Assembly: GCA_027623555.1 (NCBI GenBank)
Contig: JAQBSZ010000011.1
Location: 44,786-108,785 of the forward strand
Reading direction: 5' to 3'
DNA: 64,000 bases
Source of the DNA: Pseudomonadota bacterium
GTDB taxonomy: Bacteria > Pseudomonadota > Gammaproteobacteria > Pseudomonadales > Pseudohongiellaceae
Position numbers and translations under genes: made by a program. Position 1 is the first letter of the stretch, and each line of letters starts with the position of its first letter. Under the pieces are notes generated by a model that had not been told where the DNA came from, searched no databases, and saw only the letters and a program-made list of their open reading frames with translations. This document shows positions 42,853-52,211 of this stretch, in pieces.

Positions 42853-44559
42853 CTACAAGTTCTGCTGCTTCATCTGTTCGATGATGTAGTCGGACTGGCG
42901 CCAGGCCAGTGCCATGATGGTCCAGGTTGGATTCTTGTCAGCCTGGGACACGAACGTGCCAGCGTCGGCCACGAACACGTTCGGAGCATCATGCAATTGG
43001 CCAAATTCATTGGTTACCGACGTCGAAGCATCGGTTCCCATGCGCGTGGTACCCACTTCATGGATGATCTCTCCGGGTTTGGTCAATCCGTAGTCGCGGT
43101 CCGCCCCGGGCTTGCTACCCAACAGGATGCCGCCGGAGGCTTCCAGCAACTCTTCCATGGTGTCCTGCATGTGTCTGGCCTGATTGATTTCGTGTTGGGT
43201 CCAGTGATAGTCGAAGCGCAATACGGGAATGCCCCATTCATCCACAACAGTCGGGTCCAGTTCGCAGCGGTTCTCAAACTGCGGAACACTCTCGCCGCGA
43301 CAGGCGATACTCAGGCGCGATCCGTAAAACTTCCGAATATCGTCCCTGAGCTGATTACCGTAGCCACCCACGCGTTCACCGAGGAATTCATTATATTGGT
43401 TCACGGCAAAACCAAATCCATAGGAGGGCATGCCCATGCCGCCACCAATCTCCAGGTGATAGCCACGGGTGAAATCGAGGTTGGCATCTTCCAGCCACCA
43501 CGGAGTATAGACGTGCATGCCGCCTACGCCGTCTTCGTTGTAGATATCCCGGTCAATCAGTTCAGGCAGGAAGGCGGCGCGACTGGCCCCGGTAGAATCA
43601 TGCAGGTAACGACCGACATGGTCGCTGCTGTTACCCAGGCCGTTTTCATGCCGCGCACTTCGGGAATTCAACAGGATGCGAGCCGAGCTACAGGCCGAAG
43701 CCGCCAGTACTACACTGCGGCCCTTAAGCTGGTATTCCTTGAGGTCATCTTTGTTGATATAAGAAACACCGATTGCCATGCCTTCGGCATTGGTCGTGAC
43801 TTCGCGCACCATGGAGTTCGTGTAAAGGTCTACCTGGCCCCCTTGCAGCGCCGGATAAATCAGTACTGTGCCGGAAGAAAAATCGGCATGAATGCCACAG
43901 GCCCGACTGCACTGGCCGCAATAGAAGCAAACGCCGCGATCACTATTAATGCGTTTGGTGATCATCGACTTGCGCGCCGGAATTACCGGCACCCCGGACT
44001 TGCGTGCGCCGTCAATATAGTAAAGTTCATGCAGCCTTGGCTTGGGCGCGGGCAGAAAGAAACCATCTGGATCGTTGTAGAGTCCCTCGTTACTCCCGAA
44101 CACGCCGATCAGTTTGTCGACCTTGTCGTAATAAGGCTTGATGTCTACGTAACCAATGGGCCAGTTATCCCCAAGGCCATCGCTGTCCTTGCGCTTGAAA
44201 TCCAGCGGCCCGAAACGCAGCGAGATTCGACCCCAGTGATTGGTGCGCCCACCAAGCATACGACCGCGCCACCACATGAAGTCCGTGTCTCCCTTCATGG
44301 TGTAGGGTTCGCCGTCCAGCTCCCAACCACCTATGCAGGAATTGTAATCACCAAATGGGCGTAGCCTGGTGCTGGCACCGCGGCGGGGGGATTCCCAGGG
44401 ATAACGCAGTTGTGTGCGCTGTTCATCAGCGGCTGGATCATAGTAGGCGCCGGCTTCGACCAGCGCGACCTTGAGCCCGGCGTTCGCCAGCCGATGCGTC
44501 GCCATACCGCCACCGGCTCCCGATCCGACGATGATGACATCATATTCCTGCTCGGCCAT
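42853..44559 (-). CDS. GMC-family FAD oxidoreductase, large subunit of a sugar dehydrogenase
   Basis: A 568-aa flavoprotein. The FAD-binding Rossmann motif is VIIVGSGAGGGMATHRLANAG with VEAGAYYDP. A Cys-rich stretch VCFYCGQCSRACGIHAD near residue 215 could hold an iron-sulfur cluster, as in other dehydrogenases of the gluconate/fructose/glucose type. The C-terminus has HEVGTTRMG and FVADAGTFVSQADKNPTWTIMALAWR, the conserved GMC active-site region with His and Asn. No signal of its own: it would be exported together with the Tat-type small subunit. The likely reaction is oxidation of a sugar, possibly at C3. Confidence 0.92.
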   Translation of the reverse strand: MAEQEYDVIIVGSGAGGGMATHRLANAGLKVALVEAGAYYDPAADEQRTQLRYPWESPRRGASTRLRPFGDYNSCIGGWELDGEPYTMKGDTDFMWWRGRMLGGRTNHWGRISLRFGPLDFKRKDSDGLGDNWPIGYVDIKPYYDKVDKLIGVFGSNEGLYNDPDGFFLPAPKPRLHELYYIDGARKSGVPVIPARKSMITKRINSDRGVCFYCGQCSRACGIHADFSSGTVLIYPALQGGQVDLYTNSMVREVTTNAEGMAIGVSYINKDDLKEYQLKGRSVVLAASACSSARILLNSRSARHENGLGNSSDHVGRYLHDSTGASRAAFLPELIDRDIYNEDGVGGMHVYTPWWLEDANLDFTRGYHLEIGGGMGMPSYGFGFAVNQYNEFLGERVGGYGNQLRDDIRKFYGSRLSIACRGESVPQFENRCELDPTVVDEWGIPVLRFDYHWTQHEINQARHMQDTMEELLEASGGILLGSKPGADRDYGLTKPGEIIHEVGTTRMGTDASTSVTNEFGQLHDAPNVFVADAGTFVSQADKNPTWTIMALAWRQSDYIIEQMKQQNL

Positions 44560-44574
44560 GGTGGGTTTGCTTCT

Positions 44575-45432
44575 CTAGAACCTGATGTTGGCGACGGAGT
44601 TATAGCTGTAGGTGATTGAATTGATGCCATCGCTGGGATTGTCATGTTCGATAAAGTAGTGCTTGAAGCCGCCAGTCTCAGCATGGCTGAAGATCTCGGT
44701 GAAATTGATGACTCCTCGACCAACGTCGACCATCTGACCCGCGGTGCTGCGGTCTTTGACATGCAGCATCGGGAAGCGACCCGGATTCTCGCGAAAATAG
44801 CGAATCGGATCGTGTCCGGCATTGATGATCCAGTACAGATCCATCTCGAACACAACCAGTTCTGGTTCGGTGAAGTAGGTCAGATAGTCATAACCGATCT
44901 TGCCTTCTTCCTGAGCCTCAAATTCGAAACTGTGATTGTGGTAGCCCATCTGAATGCCAGCTGCCTTCGTGCGTTCACCCGCGCGATTCAAGGTCTCGGC
45001 ATGGCGCTCGAAATCTTTGAGAGTCTGTTCATTTGCTGGCACTGAAGGCACCACGATATATTGTTGGCCAATAGTCGCCGCTGTTTCTATTTCCTGTTCA
45101 AGGTTTGTGCGAATGGCATTCAACTGAATATGTGCGGCAGGGGACGTGAGCCCGAATCCATCGAGGATGCGACGCACCTCGGTTGCTGACTTGCCGTGGT
45201 AACCGGCGAACTCCATTTCCTTGAATCCCAACTCGGCGAGTTGACCAAGCGTGCCTTCGAAATCGGCGGCCATCTCGGCCCTGAGTGAATACAGTTGCAA
45301 GCCAACATTTTCGACGTGCCGACCCTGGGCGGTTGCCAGCCCAAGGGGACTGGTGGCGACAGCGCTTGCTACGGCGGCTTTCCTGAGAAAGTCACGCCGT
45401 GATTGGCGCGGAGATTGGAATTTTTTGTGCAT
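44575..45432 (-). CDS. exported sugar phosphate isomerase/epimerase-family protein
   Basis: A 285-aa TIM-barrel protein of the AP-endonuclease-2/xylose-isomerase-like superfamily with a Tat signal (SRRDFLRKAAVASAVAT). Metal-binding motifs visible are MGYHNHSFEF and FEMDLYWIINAGHDP, with HVKDRS and FIEHDNP. Related proteins isomerise or cleave keto-sugars. It is the first gene of the leftward run followed by GMC, small subunit and DUF1080. The export signal places it in the periplasm with the dehydrogenase. Confidence 0.9.
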   Translation of the reverse strand: MHKKFQSPRQSRRDFLRKAAVASAVATSPLGLATAQGRHVENVGLQLYSLRAEMAADFEGTLGQLAELGFKEMEFAGYHGKSATEVRRILDGFGLTSPAAHIQLNAIRTNLEQEIETAATIGQQYIVVPSVPANEQTLKDFERHAETLNRAGERTKAAGIQMGYHNHSFEFEAQEEGKIGYDYLTYFTEPELVVFEMDLYWIINAGHDPIRYFRENPGRFPMLHVKDRSTAGQMVDVGRGVINFTEIFSHAETGGFKHYFIEHDNPSDGINSITYSYNSVANIRF

Positions 45433-45540
45433 TATTGTCTCGCTTCGAACACCGCAGAATTAGAGCGTTCAGTGTATCTGAACGTGTTCATTTTTCCAGA
45501 GTTTGCACTTGCGGGATGAACTGTTTTTCTTCTGTATTTA

Positions 45541-45622
45541 ATAACTTATATGTTATATATGCATAGATAGATAATAATATATATATTATTATTTGTATCA
45601 TTATTTATAACATAAAGGTTAT
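45541..45622. promoter_or_regulatory. AT-rich promoter with two operator copies ATAAC-N6-GTTAT
   Basis: Identical half-sites occur at 45541-45556 (ATAACTTATATGTTAT) and 45607-45622 (ATAACATAAAGGTTAT), 66 bp apart. A perfect 22-bp AT palindrome lies between them (45571-45592). The second operator overlaps the AAGG ribosome-binding site of the Xre-type gene and lies 4 bp before its ATG, as expected for autorepression. Confidence 0.7.
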
Positions 45623-45626
45623 AGTC

Positions 45627-46097
45627 ATGCGTTCAACAGATCGCGCTTTGGCGCGCAAACAGCTCGACAAGCGCTTCAATCAAATACGCAGTGATGACTC
45701 CCTGACAAGACCTCCACGCGGTTGGGTCAAGGCTATCAGGCAGGCTCTAGGTATGACGACTACGCAGTTAGCGACACGACTTGGGGTAAGTCAGCCACGT
45801 ATCATAAAAATTGAAAAAGCCGAAATGGAAGGATCAATCACACTGGACTCGCTCAAGCGGGCGGCGCAGGCTTTGGACTGTCAACTTGTTTACGCCTTGA
45901 TTCCTGAAAAGCCATTGAATGAAATAGTAGAGGACCGTGCTCGTCAATTGGCAAGAGAGCGCCTTGCCATTACCGGGCATCATATGGCGCTTGAAGCGCA
46001 ATCAATATCTCCAGAAGATGCGAAGGCACAATTTGAGCAGCTCGTGAGTCAGATAGTCGAGAAGGCAGGATCAAATCTCTGGAAAGAAGAAAGATGA
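45627..46097 (+). CDS. mobile mystery protein A (Xre-type regulator)
   Basis: A 156-aa DNA-binding protein. The helix-turn-helix is MTTTQLATRLGVSQPRIIKIEKAE (about residues 43-66), preceded by the typical ARKQLDKRF and PPRGWVKAIRQALGM of mobile mystery protein A. It probably acts as antitoxin and repressor for the Fic-domain partner gene, whose ATG overlaps its stop (46094-46097). Two matching operators precede it. The pair is usually carried on mobile or accessory DNA. Confidence 0.92.
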   Translation: MRSTDRALARKQLDKRFNQIRSDDSLTRPPRGWVKAIRQALGMTTTQLATRLGVSQPRIIKIEKAEMEGSITLDSLKRAAQALDCQLVYALIPEKPLNEIVEDRARQLARERLAITGHHMALEAQSISPEDAKAQFEQLVSQIVEKAGSNLWKEER

Positions 46098-46681
46098 GCG
46101 ATCCTCTAGTTGAAGTTGATGATGCTGCTACTCCTCTAACAGAGGAAGAAAGAAATGACCTCAATCTTTCGTACATCACATTGCGCTCTGAACTAAACGA
46201 CGCCGAACAACGAAATATCCTGGAAGCTGAAGAGTGGGCGTTCGGGCGCAAGAGAAATGTGCTCTCTGAAGAGTTTCTGTAAACATTACACAAGAAAATG
46301 TTCGGCAACGTCTGGCGCTGGGCTGGTGAGATTCGGCGAACCGAACGTAATATAGGTGTTGACGCATACCGAATAACTGGCGAACTGAGACAACTCATCG
46401 AAGATTGCAATTTCTGGCAAGCGAACACTACTTACATTTCGGATGAAATCGCCGCGCGATTTTCACACCGGCTTGTTTTCATTCACCCATTTCCAAACGG
46501 GAATGGTCGCCTCTCGCGTATGCCTGCTGATTTATTGCTCATAAACCTGGGAGAAGGGCGATTCAGCTGGGGGCGCACAAGTTTAGTTGATCCGAATGAA
46601 ACAAGAAATCGTTACATCGCTGCGCTTCAAGCCGCTGACCAGCATGATTACGGACCATTGATTAAGTTTGTGCGCTTATAA
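46094..46681 (+). pseudogene. mobile mystery protein B (Fic domain), interrupted by an in-frame stop
   Basis: One reading frame encodes the whole protein but is cut by a TAA at 46280-46282, between ...VLSEEFL and TLHKKMFGNVWRWAGE, where intact relatives read straight through. The downstream part keeps the Fic motif HPFPNGNGR (usual AMP-transferase loop) and the WRWAGEIRRTERNIG segment. The upstream 62 residues include LTEEERNDL. Re-initiation at the Met at 46298 could still make a 127-aa Fic core, but it would lack the N-terminal part. A likely decaying toxin gene, with its antidote gene intact. Confidence 0.85.
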
Positions 46682-46772
46682 AGAATATTGGGAAGCGACT
46701 GCAGCGTGAGTAGGGGGTGAAGAAAATTAAGAAATCTGACTATCGCAGTTCAGAATCTCGACCATAGCCTGG

Positions 46773-47909
46773 CTAATTTTCCAGGCTTTGCCAGATTGAT
46801 CCCGAGCCGTTGGAGGTGAGTGCTTTCTCCACAAAGCGCATTCCTCTTAAGCCATCTTTGACGGTAGGCACCAGGGAATCGAGCTTGTTACCGTCACGAT
46901 GTGCCTCGATCATGTCGGCAATACCAGCATACAGATTGGCGAATCCTTCCAGGAATCCCTCGGGATGCCCGGCCGGAATTCGCGTGGCGGCCGTGGCGGA
47001 TTCTCCTGCCCCTGGTCCGCCGCGGGTCAGGGTTTGTTGCACTTCGCCTAATGGCGTGAAGCGCAGGTAATTGGGATCCTCTTGCGCCCATTCAAGCCCG
47101 GCCCGGCTTCCGTAAATCCTGATGCGCAGGCCATTCTCTCTGCCGCTGGCAATCTGGCTGGACCACAGCATCCCCTTGGCGCCGTTGCTGAAATGCAGAA
47201 GTATATTGGCATTATCATCGAGCCGGCGCCCTGCGACGAAGGAGTCGAGATCTGCCAGGATCGATTTCACCGTAAGGCCGGTGATGAACTCAGCCAGGTG
47301 GAAGGCATGGGTGCCGATGTCGCCGATGGAGCCGCCGGCGCCTGCTTTGGTCGGATCTGTGCGCCAGGCGGCCTGCTTCTGTCCCCCGGCTTCGATATTC
47401 GTTGCCAGCCAGTCCTGGGCATATTCCACCTGGATCACGCGGATGTTTCCCAGCTTGCCGCCAGCAATCATCTCCCTGGCCTGCCTCACCATGGGGTAGC
47501 CACTGTAGTTATACGTCACTGCCAGAATCAATCCGCTCGCGTTCACCTTTGCCGCCAGCACTTCAGCATCTGCCAGAGAAGTTGTAAGAGGCTTGTCGCA
47601 GATGACATGGATGCCTGCATTGAGAAAGGCCATCGCCGCGGGAAAGTGCAGATGGTTGGGCGTGACGATGGCGACGGCCTCGATGCCGTTCTTCAGTTTG
47701 CTTTCTTTCTTTGCCATCTCTTCGAAACTGGCATAACTGCGTTTCGGAGCGATGCCAAGCTCAGCCGCGGACTCAGCGGCGCGGTTCGGGTCACTGCTTA
47801 ATGCACCAGCAACCAGTTCGTAGCGATTGTCGAGGCGCGCGGCGATGCGATGCACATTTCCAATAAAGGCGCCTCGCCCACCACCTACCATTCCTAGTCT
47901 AATTTTCAT
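46773..47909 (-). CDS. Gfo/Idh/MocA-family NAD(P)-dependent oxidoreductase
   Basis: A 378-aa cytoplasmic dehydrogenase. The N-terminal Rossmann motif is LGMVGGGRGAFIGNVH. The conserved EKP-like loop is CDKPLTTSLADAEVL, and IGDIGTHAFHLAEFITG carries the usual catalytic D-x-x-x-H. These enzymes oxidise or reduce sugars, inositols or keto-sugars. With the nearby TIM-barrel isomerases and ribose-type importer it probably handles imported keto-sugars. Confidence 0.92.
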   Translation of the reverse strand: MKIRLGMVGGGRGAFIGNVHRIAARLDNRYELVAGALSSDPNRAAESAAELGIAPKRSYASFEEMAKKESKLKNGIEAVAIVTPNHLHFPAAMAFLNAGIHVICDKPLTTSLADAEVLAAKVNASGLILAVTYNYSGYPMVRQAREMIAGGKLGNIRVIQVEYAQDWLATNIEAGGQKQAAWRTDPTKAGAGGSIGDIGTHAFHLAEFITGLTVKSILADLDSFVAGRRLDDNANILLHFSNGAKGMLWSSQIASGRENGLRIRIYGSRAGLEWAQEDPNYLRFTPLGEVQQTLTRGGPGAGESATAATRIPAGHPEGFLEGFANLYAGIADMIEAHRDGNKLDSLVPTVKDGLRGMRFVEKALTSNGSGSIWQSLEN

Positions 47910-48049
47910 TGCGAAGTTCTATCATTTTGAATTACATGATTTAGTGGCACGATACTTCGATAATAAGTCGTTCAAAATTTTAACAGCCGTAAAAAGAGTT
48001 GCGTGAAGTGCACTTCTTTTCCAATTTGATTGTTAAGAGCCGATGGGCA

Positions 48050-48508
48050 CTATTCACATTGCGCTTGAGCATAGCTTTTGAACTCCGGACTCAATAGGAG
48101 ATCCATTGAACTCCAATAATCTTGTTCAGTAACAAGTTCAAATTGCCGGCACATCATTTGTTCAAATCTTATCCATTCAGATTCCCCTAATGTACCGTAA
48201 CTCCTTGCAAAATAGGCAGATTCATAGATACTCCAGAGTGAGCCGTATACAAAACTAAATTGCTGGCTTTCAGTACCATCAAGGTTTGTAAGGTTTCCCG
48301 AGTTAAACTGAGCAAACATCCTGGTCAGCTCTTTATCAGAAGCTAGTTGAAGCCTCCAATCATTAAGTCTGGTTATACTTTCTCCATAAGACTCAGTACG
48401 AATAGCAGCCGTGTTCTCGCGAACCTCAAGTATAAGAAATACTAGAGTTATTAAGACGGCTACTATCGAGAGTGCTTCACCGATTTCCTTAAACTTGGAT
48501 ATTTGCAT
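48050..48508 (-). CDS. membrane-anchored protein of unknown function
   Basis: A 152-aa protein from the Met at 48508: an N-terminal hydrophobic helix (IGEALSIVAVLITLVFLILEV) followed by a soluble helical domain (RENTAAIRTES to the C-terminal Cys). I recall many aquatic-bacterial hypotheticals with the same layout but no known role. The frame extends to 48658. The shorter start puts the membrane helix at the N-terminus as in such relatives. The region is AT-rich compared with the sugar genes around it. Confidence 0.65.
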   Translation of the reverse strand: MQISKFKEIGEALSIVAVLITLVFLILEVRENTAAIRTESYGESITRLNDWRLQLASDKELTRMFAQFNSGNLTNLDGTESQQFSFVYGSLWSIYESAYFARSYGTLGESEWIRFEQMMCRQFELVTEQDYWSSMDLLLSPEFKSYAQAQCE

Positions 48509-48633
48509 GATGGTTATCCAGGCACATAGCACCCATAATAATGGGAGCAGGGTGTGCGGCCTGCTTTGTGACAGAATAGCGATTCCATTCATAAAGTAGC
48601 GTGCGCATTCTGCTTCCTCGATTGATTTGTTTG

Positions 48634-49049
48634 TCATGTGCCGACACGTTTGAAACATTCTCCGCTGCTTTGTATGCCGCCGTCTGGATATGTTGGGACA
48701 TTCTCATTGGGAAGTGCACAAAATCCCGTAGAGATTTTTTCAATTACTGTGTCTGCGTGATCGGTTATCAGTGTAAACCTATTCCTGCCGGTGGTCTCGA
48801 TTTCGAATGTGTAACTAAACATTTTTCCATCAATGTTGACGAAGGTGAGAGTTCTTCCCATAACTTCCCATCGAATTTTTCTGTTCAAGGACGAAAGGCT
48901 TGCAGAATATCCTCGCTTACGCCGCGCACCCTATTTAGATCAATTGTGGCTTCAGTATCAGATACCCAATTATCGACAAACCACTCATGTTCTTCGTATT
49001 GATAAGTGCATGCTAAAGGAACAATTAGAAGCATCAGGATGTTCCGCAT
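48634..49049 (-). pseudogene. small lipoprotein-like gene broken by a frameshift
   Basis: Reading leftward from the ATG at 49049, frame one gives a lipoprotein-type start (MRNILMLLIVPLAC, Cys14) and runs to DILQAFRP before a TGA at 48885-48887. A second frame, open from 48888 to 48634, continues with a coherent domain (IRWEVMGRTLTFVNIDGKMF, then IETTGRNRFTLITDH and on). A single one-base shift near 48886 joins them into a protein of about 137 residues. Either a true frameshift or a sequencing error. Function unknown. Confidence 0.65.
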
Positions 49050-49200
49050 CTTGGCGCACATAGCCTACTTTTGTGACGCGCCGGATTTTCGCTCGCCCTA
49101 GCCTCGTCTCGCACTCAGCTATTGATCATTATAGATCCCAATTATCAAATTTCTCTGTCTATCAGAATGTAGGATTATCTGGTTTAAAGACTGCCAACAG

Positions 49201-50256
49201 TTACTGGATGCCGAGAATGCGCTTGTTAGCTTCCTGGTCGGTACCGGAGGCAGCGAAGTCGTCGAATGCTGAGTCCGCCACGCGAATGATATGTGCGTTG
49301 ATAAAGTCGGCCCCCTCACGGGCGCCGTCTTCCTGATGCTTCAGGCAGCATTCCCATTCCAGGACTGCCCAGCCCTCGAAATCATAAGCGGCAAGCTTGG
49401 AGAAAATGCTTATGAAGTCCACCTGGCCATCCCCTAAGGAGCGAAAGCGACCCACGCGATCGACCCAGGATTGATAACCCCCATAGACTCCCTGTTTGGC
49501 CGTGGGATTAAATTCAGCATCCTTTATATGCACCAGTTTGATACGCTCCTTGTATTCATCCATAAACGCAAGGTAATCCAGTTGTTGCAGGACTAAATGA
49601 CTGGGGTCGAACAAAATATTGCAACGTCCATGATTGTTGACTCGCTCCAGAAACATCTCGAAGGTTACCCCGTCATGCAGGTCTTCGCCTGGGTGTATCT
49701 CGAACCCCACATCGACGCCAGCCTCTTCGAAGGCATCAAGTATTGGCAGCCAGCGCCTGGCGAGTTCATCGAATGCAGTCTCTACCAGCCCCGCCGGTCG
49801 CTGGGGCCAGGGATAGAAATAGGGCCAGGCCAGAGCGCCTGAAAAACTGGCGTGGGAGGTGAGACCCAGGTGTTGTGAAGCCTTGGCGGCATTCATCATC
49901 TGCTGTGTCGCCCACTCCTGCCGCGCCTTGGGATTTCCGCGTACTTCTGGTGCTGCAAAGCCGTCGAACATTTCATCGTACGCCGGGTGCACGGCAACCA
50001 GTTGACCCTGCAAGTGGGTGGAGAGTTCGGTGATCTCTATGTCGTGATTGGCCAGCGTGCCTGTTACTTCGTCACAATAAGTCTGACTCTCTGCGGCCTT
50101 GCTCAGGTCAAAGAGGCGCTTGTCCCAGCTAGGAATCTGCACACCCTTGAAGCCGAGTCGCGCGGCCCAGGCACCAATTTCATCCAGCGAATTAAACGGA
50201 GCGTCGTCGGCAGCGAACTGTGCCAGAAAGATAGCCGGGCCTTTTATAGTCTTCAT
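49201..50256 (-). CDS. sugar phosphate isomerase/epimerase (xylose isomerase-like TIM barrel)
   Basis: A 351-aa cytoplasmic protein without an export signal. Metal-site motifs are VDVGFEIHPGEDLHDG, NILFDPSHLVLQQLDY, KLVHIKDAEF and WAVLEWECCLKHQEDGAREG. Similar enzymes isomerise keto-sugars inside the cell. The stop of the gene lies about 150 bp from the lipoprotein remnant. The next upstream gene, the binding protein of a ribose-type importer, is 4 bp away, which argues for one operon with the transporter. Confidence 0.92.
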   Translation of the reverse strand: MKTIKGPAIFLAQFAADDAPFNSLDEIGAWAARLGFKGVQIPSWDKRLFDLSKAAESQTYCDEVTGTLANHDIEITELSTHLQGQLVAVHPAYDEMFDGFAAPEVRGNPKARQEWATQQMMNAAKASQHLGLTSHASFSGALAWPYFYPWPQRPAGLVETAFDELARRWLPILDAFEEAGVDVGFEIHPGEDLHDGVTFEMFLERVNNHGRCNILFDPSHLVLQQLDYLAFMDEYKERIKLVHIKDAEFNPTAKQGVYGGYQSWVDRVGRFRSLGDGQVDFISIFSKLAAYDFEGWAVLEWECCLKHQEDGAREGADFINAHIIRVADSAFDDFAASGTDQEANKRILGIQ

Positions 50257-50260
50257 AGTA

Positions 50261-51208
50261 TTAGAACGGGCTATCTGGAAAGTAATACTGTGCGGCGTTC
50301 TCCGGGGTAATCAATGGAGAACCCAGGATGTACTCCCCGTTTAGAGGCGCATTGGAGATAAACTTCAGCGCCGTGAGCTCCATCGCGGTGGCGATCATCG
50401 AAGGTGGATACAATACATCCACAGGAGTCAGTCGATCACCATCCATCACGCGGCGCACGATGTCTTTCATGCCCCCACCACCGACGATAAAGAGTTCGTC
50501 CTGACGTCTTGCCTGGCGGACAGCCTGGATAACACCAATGGCAATATCATCATCCTGTGCCCATACGCCATCTATCTTTGAAAACCGCGCCAGAAAATCC
50601 TGCATTACGGTAAAGCCGTCGTCGCGGTTCCAGTTCGCGTACTGATTATCCAGTACATTGATATTGCTTCCTTCAAGCTCGGCCATGAACGCACCGAAGC
50701 GTTGCTCATCGATAACCGTCGGTATGCCTCGCAGCACCACGATGTCGCCGCCACCGGACAGTCGTTGTTTCATGTATTGCGCCGAGACCCTGCCCATTTC
50801 GACATTGTTGCCAGCGACGTACACATCCTGAATGCCGGGTTCACTGAGCCCGCGATCGACTACCGTGATAAACACACCCTGGCGCTTCACATTGCGTACC
50901 GGACCGGTCAAAGGTGCGGACTCGAAGGGCAATACTACCAACGCATCGATGTTGTGAATCGCTACCAGGTCTTCCAGGTCATTGGCCTGTTCCGAAGCAC
51001 TGTTTGCGGTTAGCAATACAATGCTCAGTTCCGGGTAGGCAGCCTCCAGGCGCTTCTTGGTTTCTTCGGCATGAAAGTTCATGCCACCGGCCCAGCCATG
51101 GGTTGCCGCGGGTATCGAGACACCGATAGTCTGAGCGACCGCATTGGCCGTCACACCGAGCAGCAGGCATCCGGTAATAACAGGGACTAGTCGTTGCAGA
51201 ATCTTCAT
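50261..51208 (-). CDS. sugar ABC transporter substrate-binding protein (RbsB-like)
   Basis: A 315-aa periplasmic binding protein with a signal peptide (VPVITGCLLLGVTANAVAQT). The type 1 periplasmic binding fold is seen in IGVSIPAATHGWAGGMNFHAEE, VVLPFESAPL, VTVVDRG and VWAQDDDIAIGVIQAV. It binds a monosaccharide or derivative and delivers it to the adjacent permease. It is encoded 16 bp downstream of the permease gene and 4 bp upstream of the isomerase. Confidence 0.93.
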   Translation of the reverse strand: MKILQRLVPVITGCLLLGVTANAVAQTIGVSIPAATHGWAGGMNFHAEETKKRLEAAYPELSIVLLTANSASEQANDLEDLVAIHNIDALVVLPFESAPLTGPVRNVKRQGVFITVVDRGLSEPGIQDVYVAGNNVEMGRVSAQYMKQRLSGGGDIVVLRGIPTVIDEQRFGAFMAELEGSNINVLDNQYANWNRDDGFTVMQDFLARFSKIDGVWAQDDDIAIGVIQAVRQARRQDELFIVGGGGMKDIVRRVMDGDRLTPVDVLYPPSMIATAMELTALKFISNAPLNGEYILGSPLITPENAAQYYFPDSPF

Positions 51209-51224
51209 GGGTTTCTATCTCTGA

Positions 51225-52211
51225 TTAGTGCTTCTTTTTGCGCCAGGCGCCGCGCTGCAGGTAAACAGCGACGATCACAATTATGCCCTGTACGGCGCCA
51301 TTGAGGTAGTTGCTTATGGCATCGGTCAAATTGAGGATATTGCCGATGAGTGTCAGGATCAGCGCGCCCACCACCGTTCCCCAGATGCGGCCGTACCCGC
51401 CTTTGAGCACAGTTCCGCCAATGATCACAGCCGCTATCGCTTCGAGTTCCCACAGTATACCGGTTTGGCCGGAGGCCGAGCCTAGCCGTGGCACGTAGAT
51501 TATGGTCGCGATGGAGACGCACACGCCTTGCAACATATAGGTCATGGTCTTGACGCGATCCACATGAATAGCGGAATAAAGCGCGACCTGTTCGTTAGAG
51601 CCAATAGCGAAACAATGACGCCCGAATACCGTCTTGTTCAGCAGTATATAGCCGACAACCGCCACGAGGAGAAATACCCAGACCGGGTAGGGCAGGCCGA
51701 GCAGAGTGCCGTAATAGACCTCACTGTAGATATCTCCAATGGTGAAGTTCAGCGATAGCGTCCCGCCATCGGCCATGTAGGTAATAAGCGATCGATAGAT
51801 TCCCATCGTACCCAACGTCACGATGAAAGCCTCAATTTTAGCTTTGGTAGTTAGCAAGCCATTGAGCAGGCCGGCCAGTGCGCCGATACCAATTGAAGCC
51901 AGTATTGCCAGCAAAATAATTGTGACACTTGACTCTATACTTTCCATCAGAGAATTCATGATCAGGATCATGCATCCCGAAATGAAGGCGGCCATGGCAC
52001 CGACTGACAGGTCGATACCGCCGGCAGTGATTACAAAGGTCGCACCAATGGCGACGATACCGATGAAAGAGCTGCGGGCCAGGATATTGCTCAGGTTGCC
52101 GGTACTCAGGAAGGCTTCGTTAACCAACATGCCGATGACAATCAGTGCGATGAGTGCCAGAAACGGACCGGCGGTCTTTAGATCGATTGCTGCAAAATAT
52201 TTCTCAGGCAC
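51225..52211 (-). CDS. sugar ABC transporter permease (RbsC-like)
   Basis: A 328-aa inner-membrane permease with eight or more hydrophobic helices and the family signatures GGIDLSVGAMAAF and AAVIIGGTVLKGGYGRIWGTVVGA. Only one permease gene is present, as expected for ribose-type systems that work as homodimers. Its start overlaps the 3' end of the ATPase gene by 8 bases. Confidence 0.94.
   Translation of the reverse strand: MPEKYFAAIDLKTAGPFLALIALIVIGMLVNEAFLSTGNLSNILARSSFIGIVAIGATFVITAGGIDLSVGAMAAFISGCMILIMNSLMESIESSVTIILLAILASIGIGALAGLLNGLLTTKAKIEAFIVTLGTMGIYRSLITYMADGGTLSLNFTIGDIYSEVYYGTLLGLPYPVWVFLLVAVVGYILLNKTVFGRHCFAIGSNEQVALYSAIHVDRVKTMTYMLQGVCVSIATIIYVPRLGSASGQTGILWELEAIAAVIIGGTVLKGGYGRIWGTVVGALILTLIGNILNLTDAISNYLNGAVQGIIVIVAVYLQRGAWRKKKH

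Noticed and set aside
42024..42884. 286-codon plus-strand frame
   Set aside because: Antisense to the gluconate dehydrogenase-like small subunit with its recognisable core. No motif or ribosome-binding site of its own.
42991..44364. 457-codon open frame on the plus strand
   Set aside because: Lies entirely opposite the GMC oxidoreductase, which has full FAD and active-site motifs. The plus-strand translation has no domain and is the antisense shadow of a codon-biased gene.
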